Source of the DNA: Coptis chinensis | Lineage: Eukaryota; Streptophyta; Magnoliopsida; Ranunculales; Ranunculaceae | Reading direction: 5' to 3' | Assembly: GCA_015680905.1 (NCBI GenBank) | Contig: CM027378.1 | Location: 11,327,001 to 11,391,000 of the forward strand | Length of the DNA: 64,000 nucleotides | In this document: positions 22,332 to 32,501 of the stretch, piece by piece | Layout of the letters: every line of letters starts with the position of its first letter | How positions within the stretch are numbered: the first letter of the stretch is position 1 | Program-made: the position numbers and the translations under genes | The notes under the pieces: model-generated | Databases searched by the model: none | Told to the model about the DNA's origin: nothing | The model's input: only the letters and a program-made list of their open reading frames with translations

Positions 22332-23351
22332 ATGGCCCAAAAACGAAAAATTCTCCCGGAACAAGTTTTTACATCGAACCATTTTGCCCCATTTTATAAT
22401 GATGAGATGAATAGTAGGAAGTGGCAGAACTTATGGTATTCACTGAAGGATTTTTACCACACTGATTTGGTGTTGAGTTTTTATAAAAAGAAGGAGATTG
22501 AGGGTCGGAAGATTTTTGTAAAGGTGGGTGGTACGAGGAAGGAAGTGTGTACAACCATGTTGTCTAGGATTCTGAACATTGAGGCAAGACAAAACCTCGT
22601 AGCCACAGTGCAGGAATCCCAGTTTGGTGGGATAGAGGCATTGATGAGAGAGACTGTACTGGAGGGACAATACAATCCAAAATCGCATTGTGTCTGACAG
22701 TCGTCTCTGAGAACCAACCAGCTGGCTGTAGCTTAGTGGATTTGTGAGAATGTCACTGGGATGACGAAACTCAGTGACATCAGTTTGAACTGTCTGCACT
22801 TACTCAGGGTATTACAACAGAAGAGGTATAATTTTTGCATCCTCGACTTTATTTTAAAAATGATTAGAGGAGTTGGAGTGAATACTGCACCCTTCCGTGT
22901 TTTGATTAAGGCGATCATGATGCATTTTGGAGAGAAATCGAAGTTTAAAAAGATTTTGTTAAGGTCGCATTCAAATGCAAAGATTTATTCGGAATGTATT
23001 CAGAAGACGTGGCGGTTGCCTGAGGATAGGGTTGTTGATTCGGACGAGAATAAGGAAGATATGACATGTTTTGAGGTCGATGCCTTGGTGAAAGCTACTT
23101 CTGATATAGAACGCATGGCATTGCTTCATCGTGGAATGCGTTCTCTTAATACCATTTGTGTGGATCTGTGGACTAGGCAGGTGAACATCCATCAAAATTT
23201 TGAGGAGCTCAGTGCTAGTAACCGAGAGCTCCAGGCTACCATGGAGACCCTAGTCCAGTGTGATAAGGAGCGTGAGGAATCCATGAATGCATATCTAGAG
23301 AGTCAGCGGAAGTTCCAAGTGGAAGTTCTACGACGCTTGCCACCCTATTAG
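22332..23351 (+). pseudogene. aORF-1 of element A1, two in-frame stops
   Basis: Reads MAQKRKILPEQVF, then WQNLWYSLKDFYHTDLVLSF, VGGTRKEV, NQLAVA, LSDISLNCLHLLRV and YNFCILDFILKMIRGVG. The frame is continuous over 339 codons except for TGA at 22695-22697 (CGA in A2) and TAG near 22736 (CAG in A2), both C-to-T changes. The C-terminus (NFEELSASNRELQATMETL onward) has a coiled-coil pattern. It is homologous to aORF-1 of A2, B and C and more distantly to aORF-2. No membrane segment, so it is unlike a classical env. Role unknown. Confidence 0.8.
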
Positions 23352-23948
23352 AGTTTTACTTCTAACGAGTCTGAGAGGCATGAGCGTCATCGACGCATGA
23401 CTGATGACTCGGAACCATCCTCATCTCGTGGCTCGTAGTTTAGTTGTATTGTGTTTAGGAATTTTTCCTTGTTTTTAGTAGAATTTTATTTTTTGTTGTT
23501 TAGTTAAGTAGTTCATTTTGAATTATGTAATTGTTGTAGAATATTTGGTTGTTAGTATAATTTTAAGTTTAATTAAATTTTTGTCCAAGGATGCTGTTGT
23601 TTTTCATGAATCCCACTTTTTCGATTTGTTTAGGGGTGGGATTAATTGTTCAACATTGTTTTTACTCTATCCACCATTTTGGAAGTTATTGTTGAAAAAT
23701 TGTGAAAATATGATTATGAGAGAATGTTGCTAATTTGGTGTGGCTAGGATCATATACTGTTGTAGTGGTGAAATTTCAATGAGTGGAATTAGGAAGTTGC
23801 TATTTTAATTTCAAGCCAAAAAGCTATTGGCTTATTTTTAGAATATGCACCTGGTCTGTTTTTATTTTGGTTTTAGAAATATTCTGTTTCCGTCAATTGC
23901 CTTAACAATTTGGGAAACTTGTAGAATTAGATTAAGAAACTAAAACCT

Positions 23949-23960
23949 CTATAAATCCTT
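23949..23960 (+). promoter_or_regulatory. TATA-like box ahead of aORF-3, element A1
   Basis: CTCTATAAATCC about 395 bases before the aORF-3 start, followed by a leader poor in ATG. It matches in type the TATA boxes ahead of aORF-2 in B and C. Confidence 0.4.
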
Positions 23961-24059
23961 GATTCACTCTACACTAAAAACCACAACTCTCACTTTGCAT
24001 CTCTCACCGTGAACCTCTCAATTTTTTTTTCCTTTTGTTTTTCACTTCAGAGCACTCAA

Positions 24060-24268
24060 GATACACGGAGGGCGCCTCGTCCTCTGGTCTGCTTACTCTC
24101 GAGAGCCCCCCGCCCTCAAGTACCTGGAAGTCGACCAAGACAAGAGCGTGACCCACGCCCATCTTAGGTAAATTCCAAGTGCGCCCCACGCTAAAGCGCC
24201 TGGAAGTCAAGCAAGACAGGAGCGCGACTCGTGCCCTTCCACAACCATTCAAGAGCGCGACTCGCGCC
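24060..24268 (+). repeat. GC-rich GAGCGCGACYCRCGCC repeats before aORF-3
   Basis: Copies at 24144-24160, 24220-24236 and 24253-24268. The block begins CACGGAGGGCG, as does the A2 leader at 26835. The GC content stands out against AT-rich surroundings. Confidence 0.7.
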
Positions 24269-24353
24269 TTGGCCTTTGCAGTCAGTTTCACTTCTGATTT
24301 TTTGTGGATTTTTTCGAGGTTGTTTCCAATAGTCATAGAGTGTATTTATTGAA

Positions 24354-25197
24354 ATGAACTTTCCTACACTCATACCGGAGCAGTCTTTTGAAGATTTGTT
24401 CCAAAGCGACACCTATGGAGGATGGTTCCGCGATAGATTTGTACAGTCAAGATGGCAGCATCTACTGGTAAGTCTTGATGAATCGTATTCACCTCAACTT
24501 ACTGAATATTTCTATAATAATTCAAAGTTCTTTTGTCAACCAGATGGAGAACAAGTGTTCTCTGTTGTAGTTAATGAGACAATAATGGATTTCAGCAAGT
24601 TTTTGGTTGCTTTTGTTGTGGTAATGCCTATGCCTGTTCCTACGAACTCATGGGGATATCTGACTAATAATGTATATATTTATAACTATGAGTACTTTCA
24701 CGAGACTTATGGGGGAGGGGTTTTTCGTGTAATGGACCGAGGGCAGTATAACATAGCCCTTAGTAGCCTGTCCCTGAACATAGGCCTTACCATGTTCTTT
24801 ATTATGATGAATATTTTAGGGGATTGGCAGTTTACTTCTGTGAATAATATCGCTTCCTTGCTTTAGCTGAGGGACGTTTCCTATATGACATTTCCAAGGT
24901 TTTAGTGGCTAGTCTAGCTAGAGGCCATAGTATAAGGCATAAGTACCTTCTTATGCCTGTTTTGGTTTGTTGTATCATGTGCTATTTTTGCCCTAATTTC
25001 TGTGCCCGCTACATGGATTGGGTTGGGGTTGAAATTATGGGACCCACTAATTGCGTTGTTCATTCGTTTCGTATTATGACTTGGCTGGGATGGAGGGTAT
25101 AACCTCAATGGGTTGCTCCTTACACCCGATCAGACTGAGTAACACTTAACAGGTTAGCACGGGTTGATGATACATGGAGAAATACTTGGCAAGTTAT
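24354..25197 (+). pseudogene. aORF-3 of element A1, truncated by LTR of A2
   Basis: Start at 24354: MNFPTLIPEQSFEDLF, then WQHLLVSLDESYSPQLTEYF and NIGLTMFFIMMNILGDWQFTS. A stop at 24864-24866 and a frameshift lead to the next part at 24905 (RHKYLLMPVLVCCIMCYF, DWVGVEIMGPTNCVVHSFR), two further stops, and W-R-N-T-W-Q-V-I, which matches the WSEVWKAMI region of B. There the TGATAAG of the A2 LTR begins. The last ~30 codons are missing, so A2 inserted inside this gene; its right-hand remnant is not found. Confidence 0.75.
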
Positions 25198-26694
25198 TGA
25201 TAAGAGCCCAAAACTGTAGTTTTAACCCCTTAACAATAATACTTTTAGACTAATTATGCGAGTAATAAATAAGAGTTAATGCTGATTACGTGTTTTTATG
25301 TATTTCAGGCATTAAAGTCAATTATGTGCAGAAATGTGCCACTTTGGCGAGATAAAGGAGCAAGGGTTGGTTGCTAAGAAGTTTTGTGATTAAAGGCCAA
25401 GATTCAAGGAGAAAAAGCCTTTGTAAGGCCCGATCAAAAGATGAAAAGTCAAAGTCAACGCGGGCAGAAACAACACACAAAAGTCAATAGAACTTCCGAA
25501 GACCGTTTCTTTAGACTCATGCCTCGGAATTGGACCTACCTTATGCCAGAACGATCGACTTGGAAAGAGCTTTCCAATGGTCGAAACCTTGACCCAATCA
25601 GAGGAGTAAAAATAGACCAAAAGCCTGCTGAAGTCAAATCCAGCTGAAAAGGGCCATGTGGACTGAAGAGATTGGGTTTTGGGCTCGATCTTCCTGCCCA
25701 AAATATGGCTCCTCAGCCCATGCACGAAAATGTGGATTTGGTCTTCTCCATTTCAACACACAAGACTTAGCTCTTAAGAAATACTTAGCTTAGGGTACAA
25801 AGTAGCCATTAGAGCATATTTCTAGATCTAGTTTTTTTCAATTAAATTAATTAGTTTTTTCATATCTTGTTTTAACTTAGTTATTTGAATCATTGTTTTA
25901 TTATTCATTAGATCAATAAAATAGTTAGTTCTTTATAATTTTGGGTTTGATTTATTTAAGTAGTTAGATCTAATTTCGATTCTTAGTTGTTAATCATTTT
26001 TTAGTTGTTAATTTAGATTTGAATTATTGTTTAGTTCAATTTAGTAAAGTTAGAACCTTTATATGATGTCTTGTTTGAATTCCATGAGAAATGATAGTTT
26101 TATGAATCAAGGCTAAACCTCCATTAGAGGGGTTTGATGAAGCCTTGATGAAAACTTGATTGTGTAGTGTAGAACTAGTTGTAAGATTCTATTCCACTCT
26201 AGAAGGTTGTTGATTCGCCATGAGAATGGGTTGGACTTTCTCACATGCTAGTCATTATTTGGTAGAGATTGCCATGATTGATTAGGGACTAGAACGACCA
26301 ATTCTTATCATAAGAACGTAAGAATTGGATTACAACAATCTATATTAGTTTATTAAGTTGGATTCAAGGTGGAATCAAATTCCCCTAATTCTTTATCTAG
26401 ATTCAACCCTTAGCATTCCATCATTTCGTTAATCATATCTTGTTAGTTAAATTTGCATCGTAGTATAAATTCCCTTCGTAATACTCTCATTAACTTTGGC
26501 TAGGACTGATAATATTAGAAAACATTGAATGCTAAAGAACTAGGAGTGGAATGAATCTTTTACTCCACTCTATTTCAATAGATTCGAGAGTAGAATTAAC
26601 TTTGATAAACACAGTATTTGTAAAGTTTTAGTTTTACTTGCATTTAGTTTCATCGCTTATTTGTGAGTAGAACTATCAATTTATACGTTTATCA
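25198..26694 (+). repeat. 5' LTR of element A2
   Basis: TGATAAGAGCCC to TTTATCA, 1,497 bases, followed by primer site TGGCGTCACTGAC at 26697-26709. It is not preceded by a purine tract but by broken A1 aORF-3, which identifies it as a 5' LTR of a separate element and not the 3' LTR of A1. The five bases before it are GTTAT. Confidence 0.85.
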
Positions 26695-27363
26695 AATGGC
26701 GTCACTGACATCTTAGTTCCCTTTAGTATTATTTTCTTTAGAATTGTTAGTCTTCCAAAGTCCCCTAACCCACCCACCCTTGTTTGATTTTAACTGTGGT
26801 TGTCCATTTCAGCACTGAAATTTTCCTCGCGGAATTACACGGAGGGCGACCTGCACCCTAGGCAGGCTAAATTGGAGCACCACCTGCGCCCAAACGCCTG
26901 GAACTCTAGTTTTTAGCTGAGTGCGACCTGCACCCTCCCAAGGCAAAACTCGAGCGCCCCCCATGTTGAAGCGACTGGAACTTGTGTTTTTACCTGAGCG
27001 CGACCCACGCCCAAGGTAGGCATAAACTGAGAGCGCCATGCTCCCAAACACCTGGAGCTTCAGTTTGACCTGAGCGCGACCCACGCCCTACCTAGGCCTA
27101 TTCTGAGCGCGACCTGCGCCTCTGCTGAAACTACCCGATTTCCACAGGTTTGTTTCAAACTTCCATTTCTTCAAGGTTTTTAGTGTTCTAACTTGTTATA
27201 TACACTGAGCACGCATATACAAGACGCTAGTCATAAGCGAAGCAAGGAGGCATTCAGGTACTTCTTTCTTCAACACCTCGAATCTCCTGTTAGAGGTTCA
27301 TACTAGCATATTAGGATTGTTTGGAGTGTTGTCGTGTTTAGTTAAGATTGGTCTTAGCCTTGC
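26695..27363 (+). other. Primer-binding site and repeat-rich leader of element A2
   Basis: The primer site (26697-26709) is tRNA-Asp-like. From 26832 to 27120 GC-rich units with GAGCGCGACCCACGCCC (26996-27012, 27072-27088) and GAGCGCGACCTGCGCC (27105-27120) alternate with CCTGGA(A/G)CT blocks at about 60-base spacing. Such leaders often carry dimerisation and packaging signals; that role here is inference. Antisense frames across it are chance. Confidence 0.7.
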
Positions 27364-28584
27364 ATGAGATTAAGGTCAGGTCGAAGAAAAACACCTAACG
27401 TAATCAATCGACAACGTTAACAAACACACCTTTCTAGTATACCACTCTCTACACCTCTAGCTAATATACCACACACACCACCTGAAATAATGGCTGAAGA
27501 AAGAGAGTCTCCTCTCTCTGACTTTTACAAAGCCTTGAACGATAGCCCTAAATCTTGCATCGTTCTATCAGACCCAGTGGGGGATTTCCGAATCCCCCCA
27601 AATATATTTAATTTGTTACCCATTTTTCATGGGTTAGATCATGAAAAACCTTATCAGCACATGCGTAGGATTGACCAAGTCCTTACTACATTCCACCATC
27701 CTACGGTTGGTGCTGAACAAATTAAATTGAGGGTATTTCCTTTCACTTTAGCCGATAAAGCGCGTTTGGTTAACTGCCTTGGCCCTAATTACGTGGACTC
27801 GTGGGCCAAACTTGTTCAACTATTTATGGAACATTTTTACCCACCACTAAAGACAGATGAAATGCTTTCCAAGATTCATTTCTTTCGACAGAATCCTCAT
27901 GAATCATTTTCAGAGGCTTGGAATCGTTTCACCGATCTTCTTATAGAGTGTCCACACCATAACCTCGCGAAAGACACGTTAGTTCGTGCATTTTTCAAGG
28001 GACTGTTACACCACCACAAAGAGGTGCTTGACATAATGAATAGGGGTAGTTTCCTAAGTAAAGGAGTCTCAGAGGCTTATAAATTTTTAGAAGATCAAAC
28101 AAAGTGTAATAATAACTGGGGGGAGGGGGGTAGTGAAGATATCTCTCGTTCCGCTATTTCTTCTACAACAGTTAAGGCCGCCGGTATGTTTGAGATGAAA
28201 CCTGATCCTGAGCTAAAAACTTTAATCGAATCTCTCACTAAAAAGGTAGAGGTTATTTCTGTTCAACAAAAGCCTATCCCCATCATGAATGTCAACTCAA
28301 ATCCGTGTAATTTCTGTTTGAGTCCTGAGCATCCCGACTCCTATTGTCCTCTAGCCTATGAACAACAACAATCAGAACAAGATAATGTTTGTTCCATTAA
28401 TAGCGAACCTAACACAGCTTGGCGACAAAACCCCAACTTCGGTTGGCGAAGTAATCAACAACCTCCAAAGTTGTTTAACCCAAATGTTAGGCAAACAAAC
28501 AATTACAACCAAGCTTCACCGAGGCAAGGACAAGGTCAGGGCAATTATAATTATAGCAACCAAGCTCAACCACGACAAGGATAA
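27364..28584 (+). CDS. gag: gag of element A2, nearly intact
   Basis: MRLRSGRRKT begins at 27364; codon 19 is TAA (CAA in A1), after which the frame is open from 27421 to 28584, with a further ATG at 27490. Domains: capsid-like region with FHGLDHEKPYQHMRRIDQVL, RVFPFTLADKAR and EAWNRFTDLLIECPHH; AFFKGLLHHHKEVLDIM; zinc knuckle CNFCLSPEHPDSYC (CX2CX4HX4C) near 28305-28346; then an N/Q-rich tail. Without the codon-19 stop, this would be a complete gag. It is the least damaged gag in the window. The linker continues past the stop at 28582-28584. Confidence 0.85.
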
Positions 28585-29104
28585 GATCATGCACAAGGTC
28601 AGGGTAATTATAATAATTATAACAATAATAATTATAATTCTAAAAGAGGTATCGTTCCGATAAATAATAACTATCAAAATCAACCCATTAATAATCAACG
28701 TGACATGGTTCCTGTCACACAACCTATAGCTAACACTCCTCCACAACCCGGATCGTTTTGATGTCTTTATGCAAACCCAACAACAAATTTTACAAGCTAT
28801 CCAACTTTCCTTACAGCAGATAGCACAAGAGAAGGTACAAACAAAAGGTGTGTTTCCAGGACAAGCGATACCTAATTCTAAAACAACAAACATAGCCTTT
28901 GAGGTAAATGGTAGTACTAGTAAGGACAATGAAAACGTAGGTGAGCTAAATTCCATCACCACTATCCATTCAGGCAGAGTGGTTGATAACAAAGTAACTA
29001 TGCCTATAGTTACCCCACCAGTAGTCCCTACACCAGATATTGAACTAGATACCGAAATAGAAACTGAAGATCCTACCCCTGTAGAGGTACCAGTTAAACC
29101 ATAA
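28585..29104 (+). pseudogene. gag-protease linker of element A2
   Basis: N/Y/Q-rich linker, then QTQQQILQAIQLSLQQIAQEK and an acidic, V/T/P-rich stretch ending VEVPVKP at a TAA (29102-29104), the same stop as in A1. One inserted C near 28748 shifts the frame relative to A1. Low-complexity composition; probably flexible. Confidence 0.6.
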
Positions 29105-30496
29105 CCTAAGAAACAGAACGCCAAGGTTAAACATCCTGTTGATCCATATGCTAAATATAGAGAGAAACCACCATTTCCCTAGAGATTAGCTATGTTAAAC
29201 AAGGACACAAACTATGAAGGTTTTAGGTAAGTTTTCAAAAATCTAATGATAAACCTACCTTTTCTCGAAGCAATTAAAAAATTACCTCACCACGCTAAGT
29301 TTCTCAAAGAGTTGTGCACTACTAGGCGTAAGACAAAGATTCCTAAAGATGCCTTTTTAACTGAACAGTTTCCAACTTTAATGGAACACAATGGAATCGT
29401 TAAGTACAAGGACCCTGGTCGTCCGACTGTACAATGCACTTTAGGGGATACTCACACGACCATTACTTTATTAGACCTGGGGGCGAGTGTTAACTTACTC
29501 CCTTATTATTTATATAAACAAATAGGTCTACAAAAAATGCAACCTACAACAATGACGTTGCAATTAGCTGATAGGTCTATCAAGTATCCTAAGGGTGTAG
29601 TGGAAAACGTGCTTGTTAAGGTTCAGGATTTCTACTATCCTGCTGATTTTGTTATCCTCGATACAGAAGTCGCTAACGACTTTGTTCCGATTATTTTAGG
29701 GTGCCCTTTCTTGGCAACTGCCAACGCGCTTATAAACTGCCGGGATGGTTCGATGTCCTTGTCCTTTGGCCATATTTTTCTTAAGGTCAATATTTTTAAA
29801 ATGATGAAACAATTACCTGATACGACTATCGATGGAGAGGTTAGCATGATAGAAAGCTTAGCTAAAGAGTATTTTAACAACACATTTCCTAAAAATCATT
29901 TGCACCAATTGATTTCCTTTAGAAGTTCTAATTTCAACAAGGACTCCTTGGACGTAGATGAAATTGGGGAAGATTTCCTTCAACTCTTTTGCAACTCTTC
30001 TTTGCCACCTCGCAAGTCCCCACTTATCAACATCCATTCCTCCCTTGAGGCTATGACGGAAGATGAATTTTTTTCCCTCTATCCTAGTGATTCTTTTGAC
30101 CCAACTATTGAGGAATGTCTTGCATATCTCAAGGTTTATGATGATCTAGACCTGATAGCTCTAGCTGACACTCATTCATCTTCCCTCACCAATTTTTCTC
30201 ACCTTCCACCTTTTCAAAGGAACTTAGAGTTTGCGCTTGACCCTCGTGCTTCTTCTGTGCTGAATGAATTTCTAAATCCTCCTAATACAGAAATAATTCC
30301 CAAGGAAAAGGCACTTGACACCTTTCTTTTTCGAAATGAGACAGTTCCTACTTACACCATGAATGAGTTTTGTGCTAAACCCACATTCTCATTTCTTCCA
30401 TTCCTTACGTCTAAATTCATCCATATCCACCATATCTTCCACAAACATCCATTTTCTCAAGATCATTCACTTGGACACCCTCTCATTCAAAGATGA
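29105..30496 (+). CDS. pro: Protease of element A2 with a novel C-terminal extension
   Basis: The lead-in (29105-29245) has three stops; from 29246 the frame is open to 30496 (416 codons). Residues 1-185 are the retropepsin region: LPHHAKFLKELCTTRRK, the intact active site DLGASVNLLPY, the return region VPIILGCPFLATANALI. After KEYFNNTFPK and FNKDS the sequence leaves the family: about 185 residues (EIGEDFLQLFCNSS, DSFDPTIEECLAYLKVYDDL, FALDPRASSVLNEFL) have no match to the RT that follows in A1, B and C. The extension is acidic at first and has no recognised motif. It may be a captured sequence or a product of recombination. Catalytic residues suggest the protease could act. Confidence 0.75.
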
Positions 30497-30693
30497 AGAA
30501 GACGGTGTATGCTCGGTTACATTCTAAATCTATCAGACCTCGCTTCCATTTCACTAAGTTGCGTCATAGAAAATCTTGGTGCTTGATTCTGTTTGGGGGT
30601 GCATTCCATGGTAATTATTTATGGAACGATCCACAATTATTTCGGTTGTTGATATATGGTAAACTGCATGTCAAGTATATACATATGTTTTAA
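30493..30693 (+). CDS. Small unknown ORF after the protease of A2
   Basis: 66 codons, starting MKKTVYARLHSKSIRPRF and overlapping the protease stop by one codon. It is basic (many R, K, H). I recognise no family. It belongs to the ~700-base stretch that replaces RT-RNase H-integrase. It may be the remnant of a longer fused frame or chance. Confidence 0.3.
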   Translation: MKKTVYARLHSKSIRPRFHFTKLRHRKSWCLILFGGAFHGNYLWNDPQLFRLLIYGKLHVKYIHMF

Positions 30694-31752
30694 ATATAGT
30701 ATTGAGTATCTGACTATAAAAGACTCATTTTGTTGTTTGGTGTACTTCCTTTCACTTCCATAGATTGGCAAGTGCACCATTCAGGTAACCGGGCCCTCCC
30801 CATGAAGTGTGTGGCTGTAAGTACCGGAGCCTAAGTCCACATTTAACATAATTCACGTTTTCCACTTTTGCATGTTTTCTTGATTTTTGAGTCATGTTCC
30901 TCTATGGTATGAATTATGCATTTATTGCTTTCTTGTTTTTCTCTATTATACCATTTTCAAAAAATAAAAAATAATAAAAAATAATGTAGGAAGTCTCGGA
31001 AATCTGACTTTAAAAGACCCATTTTTAAAACAAATTTTCTAAACTTCGTTACCAAAAATTTGTTTCGAGGTGGGGTGTTCATTTTTTCGTCCTTGATTGT
31101 TCAACTTTCCATTTGTATTGCTTAGGTGTTTAATTGTATTCCGATTTGGGTTGACATTATCTATGAATTTAGATTTCATTTGTTCGCATAACTTACGTCA
31201 TGCACGCACTTTGAGGCATTTTCCATCTTCTTAATTGTCACCCACGGTTGGAATAGAGTGTTTTATGGATCATTGGATTGGAAATTCTCTCCTGATCATT
31301 TCCATATCTCATTGGCATAAATCGGACTGGTAACGAAGTGGCAATTTTAGTTTAAAGTTGTGCGAAAAATCGACAAATTTCGAAAAATTGAATTGGGATT
31401 GGGCCCAATCTCGCACGCACGTGCGTCCGCTTCATCTAAAATCAAAACAATGGTGAGTTAAGCTTCACTTCTGCCATTACCAAGCTTCAAAACCCTAACC
31501 AAAAATTAAAAAAAGAAAAGAAAAAGAAAACCTAACTATACCCACGCCCAACAATTTAAAACAACCCCGAATCTTCTCCAAACCTCTCCCACACCATTTT
31601 CATACCTTTCCCACCACCGAAAACATTAAAAAATTCACAAATTTCGAACTGCCACTCCCACCACCGCGCCTCCTCCCATTACTTTGAGTGAGTTTGTTTC
31701 AAAACTCGTCTCCCTACCTTATTCAAACCCACACATCCTTTCAAAACTTCCA
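30694..31752 (+). other. Post-integrase-type spacer of element A2
   Basis: Matches the A1 spacer from about 30720 (GTGTACTTCCTTTCACTTCCAT-like start, GGGCCCTC, GTGTGTGGCTGTAAGTACCGG). It has AATCTGACTTTAAAAGAC at 31001-31018 and an eroded purine run near 31066. The presence of this spacer right after the protease stretch marks the 3' edge of the pol deletion. Confidence 0.65.
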
Positions 31753-32321
31753 ATGGCTCAAAGACGCAGAATTTTGCCGGAACAAGCTTTTACGGCCGAC
31801 CGTTTCGTGCCGTTTTACGGTGACGAGATGATTAGGAGGGATTGGAATAGGTTGTGGTATTCGACTGATGATTTCTACCACTTCGATTTGGTCGAACAAT
31901 TCTATAAGAAGAGGGAGTTGGATGTGAATAGAATTTTTGTTACGGTGGGTGGGACGAGGAGAGAAGTTTCGAGAGGGTTGTTGGTCGAGATTTTAGGCAT
32001 TACACCGGAATGCCACCTCAACACCACTTTGCAGGAATCCCAGTATACTGGAGTTCCTGCATTGATGAAAGACACTGTCGTGGAGGATCAGTACAATCCG
32101 AATTCTCATTACATTCGACAGTCGTCTCTGCGAACCTATCAACTGGTTGTAGCTCAGTGGAATGGTAAGAACGTCCTCGGGAAGGACAAAGTCAGCGACA
32201 TCGGTCTGACATGCCTGCACATTCTCTGGATATTGCAGACGAAGAGGTATAATTTTTGCATCCTCGAGTTTATATTAAATGTGATTAGAGGAGTTGGAAA
32301 GAGCTTTGCGCCCCTTCCGTC
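31753..32321 (+). pseudogene. aORF-1 of element A2, truncated at the C-terminus
   Basis: Start at 31753 (MAQRRRILPEQAF), although the frame is open from 31684. Landmarks: WNRLWYSTDDFYHFDLVEQF, VGGTRREV, HYIRQSSLRTYQLVVAQW, VSDIGLTCLHILWI, YNFCILEFILNVIRGVG. It lacks the stops of the A1 copy. After FAPLP (near 32318) the sequence changes to minus-strand aORF-3 of element D, so roughly the last 150 codons, including the coiled coil, are missing. Confidence 0.8.
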
Positions 32322-32501
32322 AGTTGATTCCTTTGCGTCCTCAAGAATCCAATTATGATTCCTTTGTGTCACGCCAGTTTATCATAGTCTGCCAGACTTC
32401 TCTCCACTTCCTCTTTCTAGAAGTGTCCAGATGGGGTATCATATCTTCGTCACTAGGGAAGCAATGAACGTTCCTCGGATACCTTGAAGGGCGCTGACGT
32501 C
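32322..32501 (-). pseudogene. aORF-3 remnant of an older element D
   Basis: The minus strand reads RPSRYPRNVHCFPSDEDM, then KRKWREVWQTMINWRDTKES and stops, matching codons ~258-302 of aORF-3 of B. It abuts the outer end of LTR C, so it is the target into which element C inserted. Its N-terminal part should lie past the right end of the window. Confidence 0.65.

Larger units (their letters stand above)
23352..24353 (+). other. Leader and candidate internal promoter before aORF-3, element A1
   Basis: No gene. A TATA-like CTCTATAAATCC lies at 23949-23960, followed by CT-rich, CA-rich leader sequence. From 24060 to 24268 the GC-rich motif GAGCGCGACYCRYGCC occurs three times with CCTGGAAGTC between copies; the same motif set, opened by the same CACGGAGGGCG, fills the leader behind the LTR of A2 (26832-27120). 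A weak GGGGTGGG purine run lies at 23633-23640. Confidence 0.6.
13882..25197 (+). mobile_element. Element A1: Athila-type LTR retrotransposon, interrupted at its 3' end
   Basis: Order: 5' LTR, primer site, leader, gag, protease, RT, RNase H, integrase, spacer, aORF-1, candidate internal promoter, aORF-3. The 3' LTR is not seen: at 25198 the 5' LTR of A2 begins inside aORF-3, with no polypurine tract before it. All genes carry stops or frameshifts, and the catalytic Asp of protease and one of RNase H are changed to Asn. A1 is inserted in minus-strand element E. Confidence 0.85.
25198..32321 (+). mobile_element. Element A2: gag-protease Athila-type derivative lacking RT, RNase H and integrase
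   Basis: LTR (25198-26694), primer site, leader, gag, linker, protease with an unusual C-terminal extension, a small ORF, the usual post-integrase spacer, and aORF-1 cut off at about 32321. RT, RNase H and integrase are absent, with the spacer joined directly after the extension. It would depend on an autonomous relative. Its 3' LTR is not in the window: at 32322 minus-strand aORF-3 sequence of another element starts. Confidence 0.8.

Noticed and set aside
24354-25197. aORF-3 as an env-like gene
   Set aside because: I see no signal peptide and no convincing membrane helix; the only hydrophobic stretch (AMLFILLNIMG) is too short. Its relation to aORF-1 and aORF-2 points to an internal protein family.
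25198-26694. LTR at 25198 as the 3' LTR of A1
   Set aside because: No purine tract precedes it; it begins inside A1 aORF-3 and is followed by a primer site and gag, so it is the 5' LTR of A2.
26809-27084. Minus-strand frame over the A2 leader repeats
   Set aside because: Its repeats in protein (GARVLPWEGAGR and similar) come from the GC-rich DNA repeats, with no family match.
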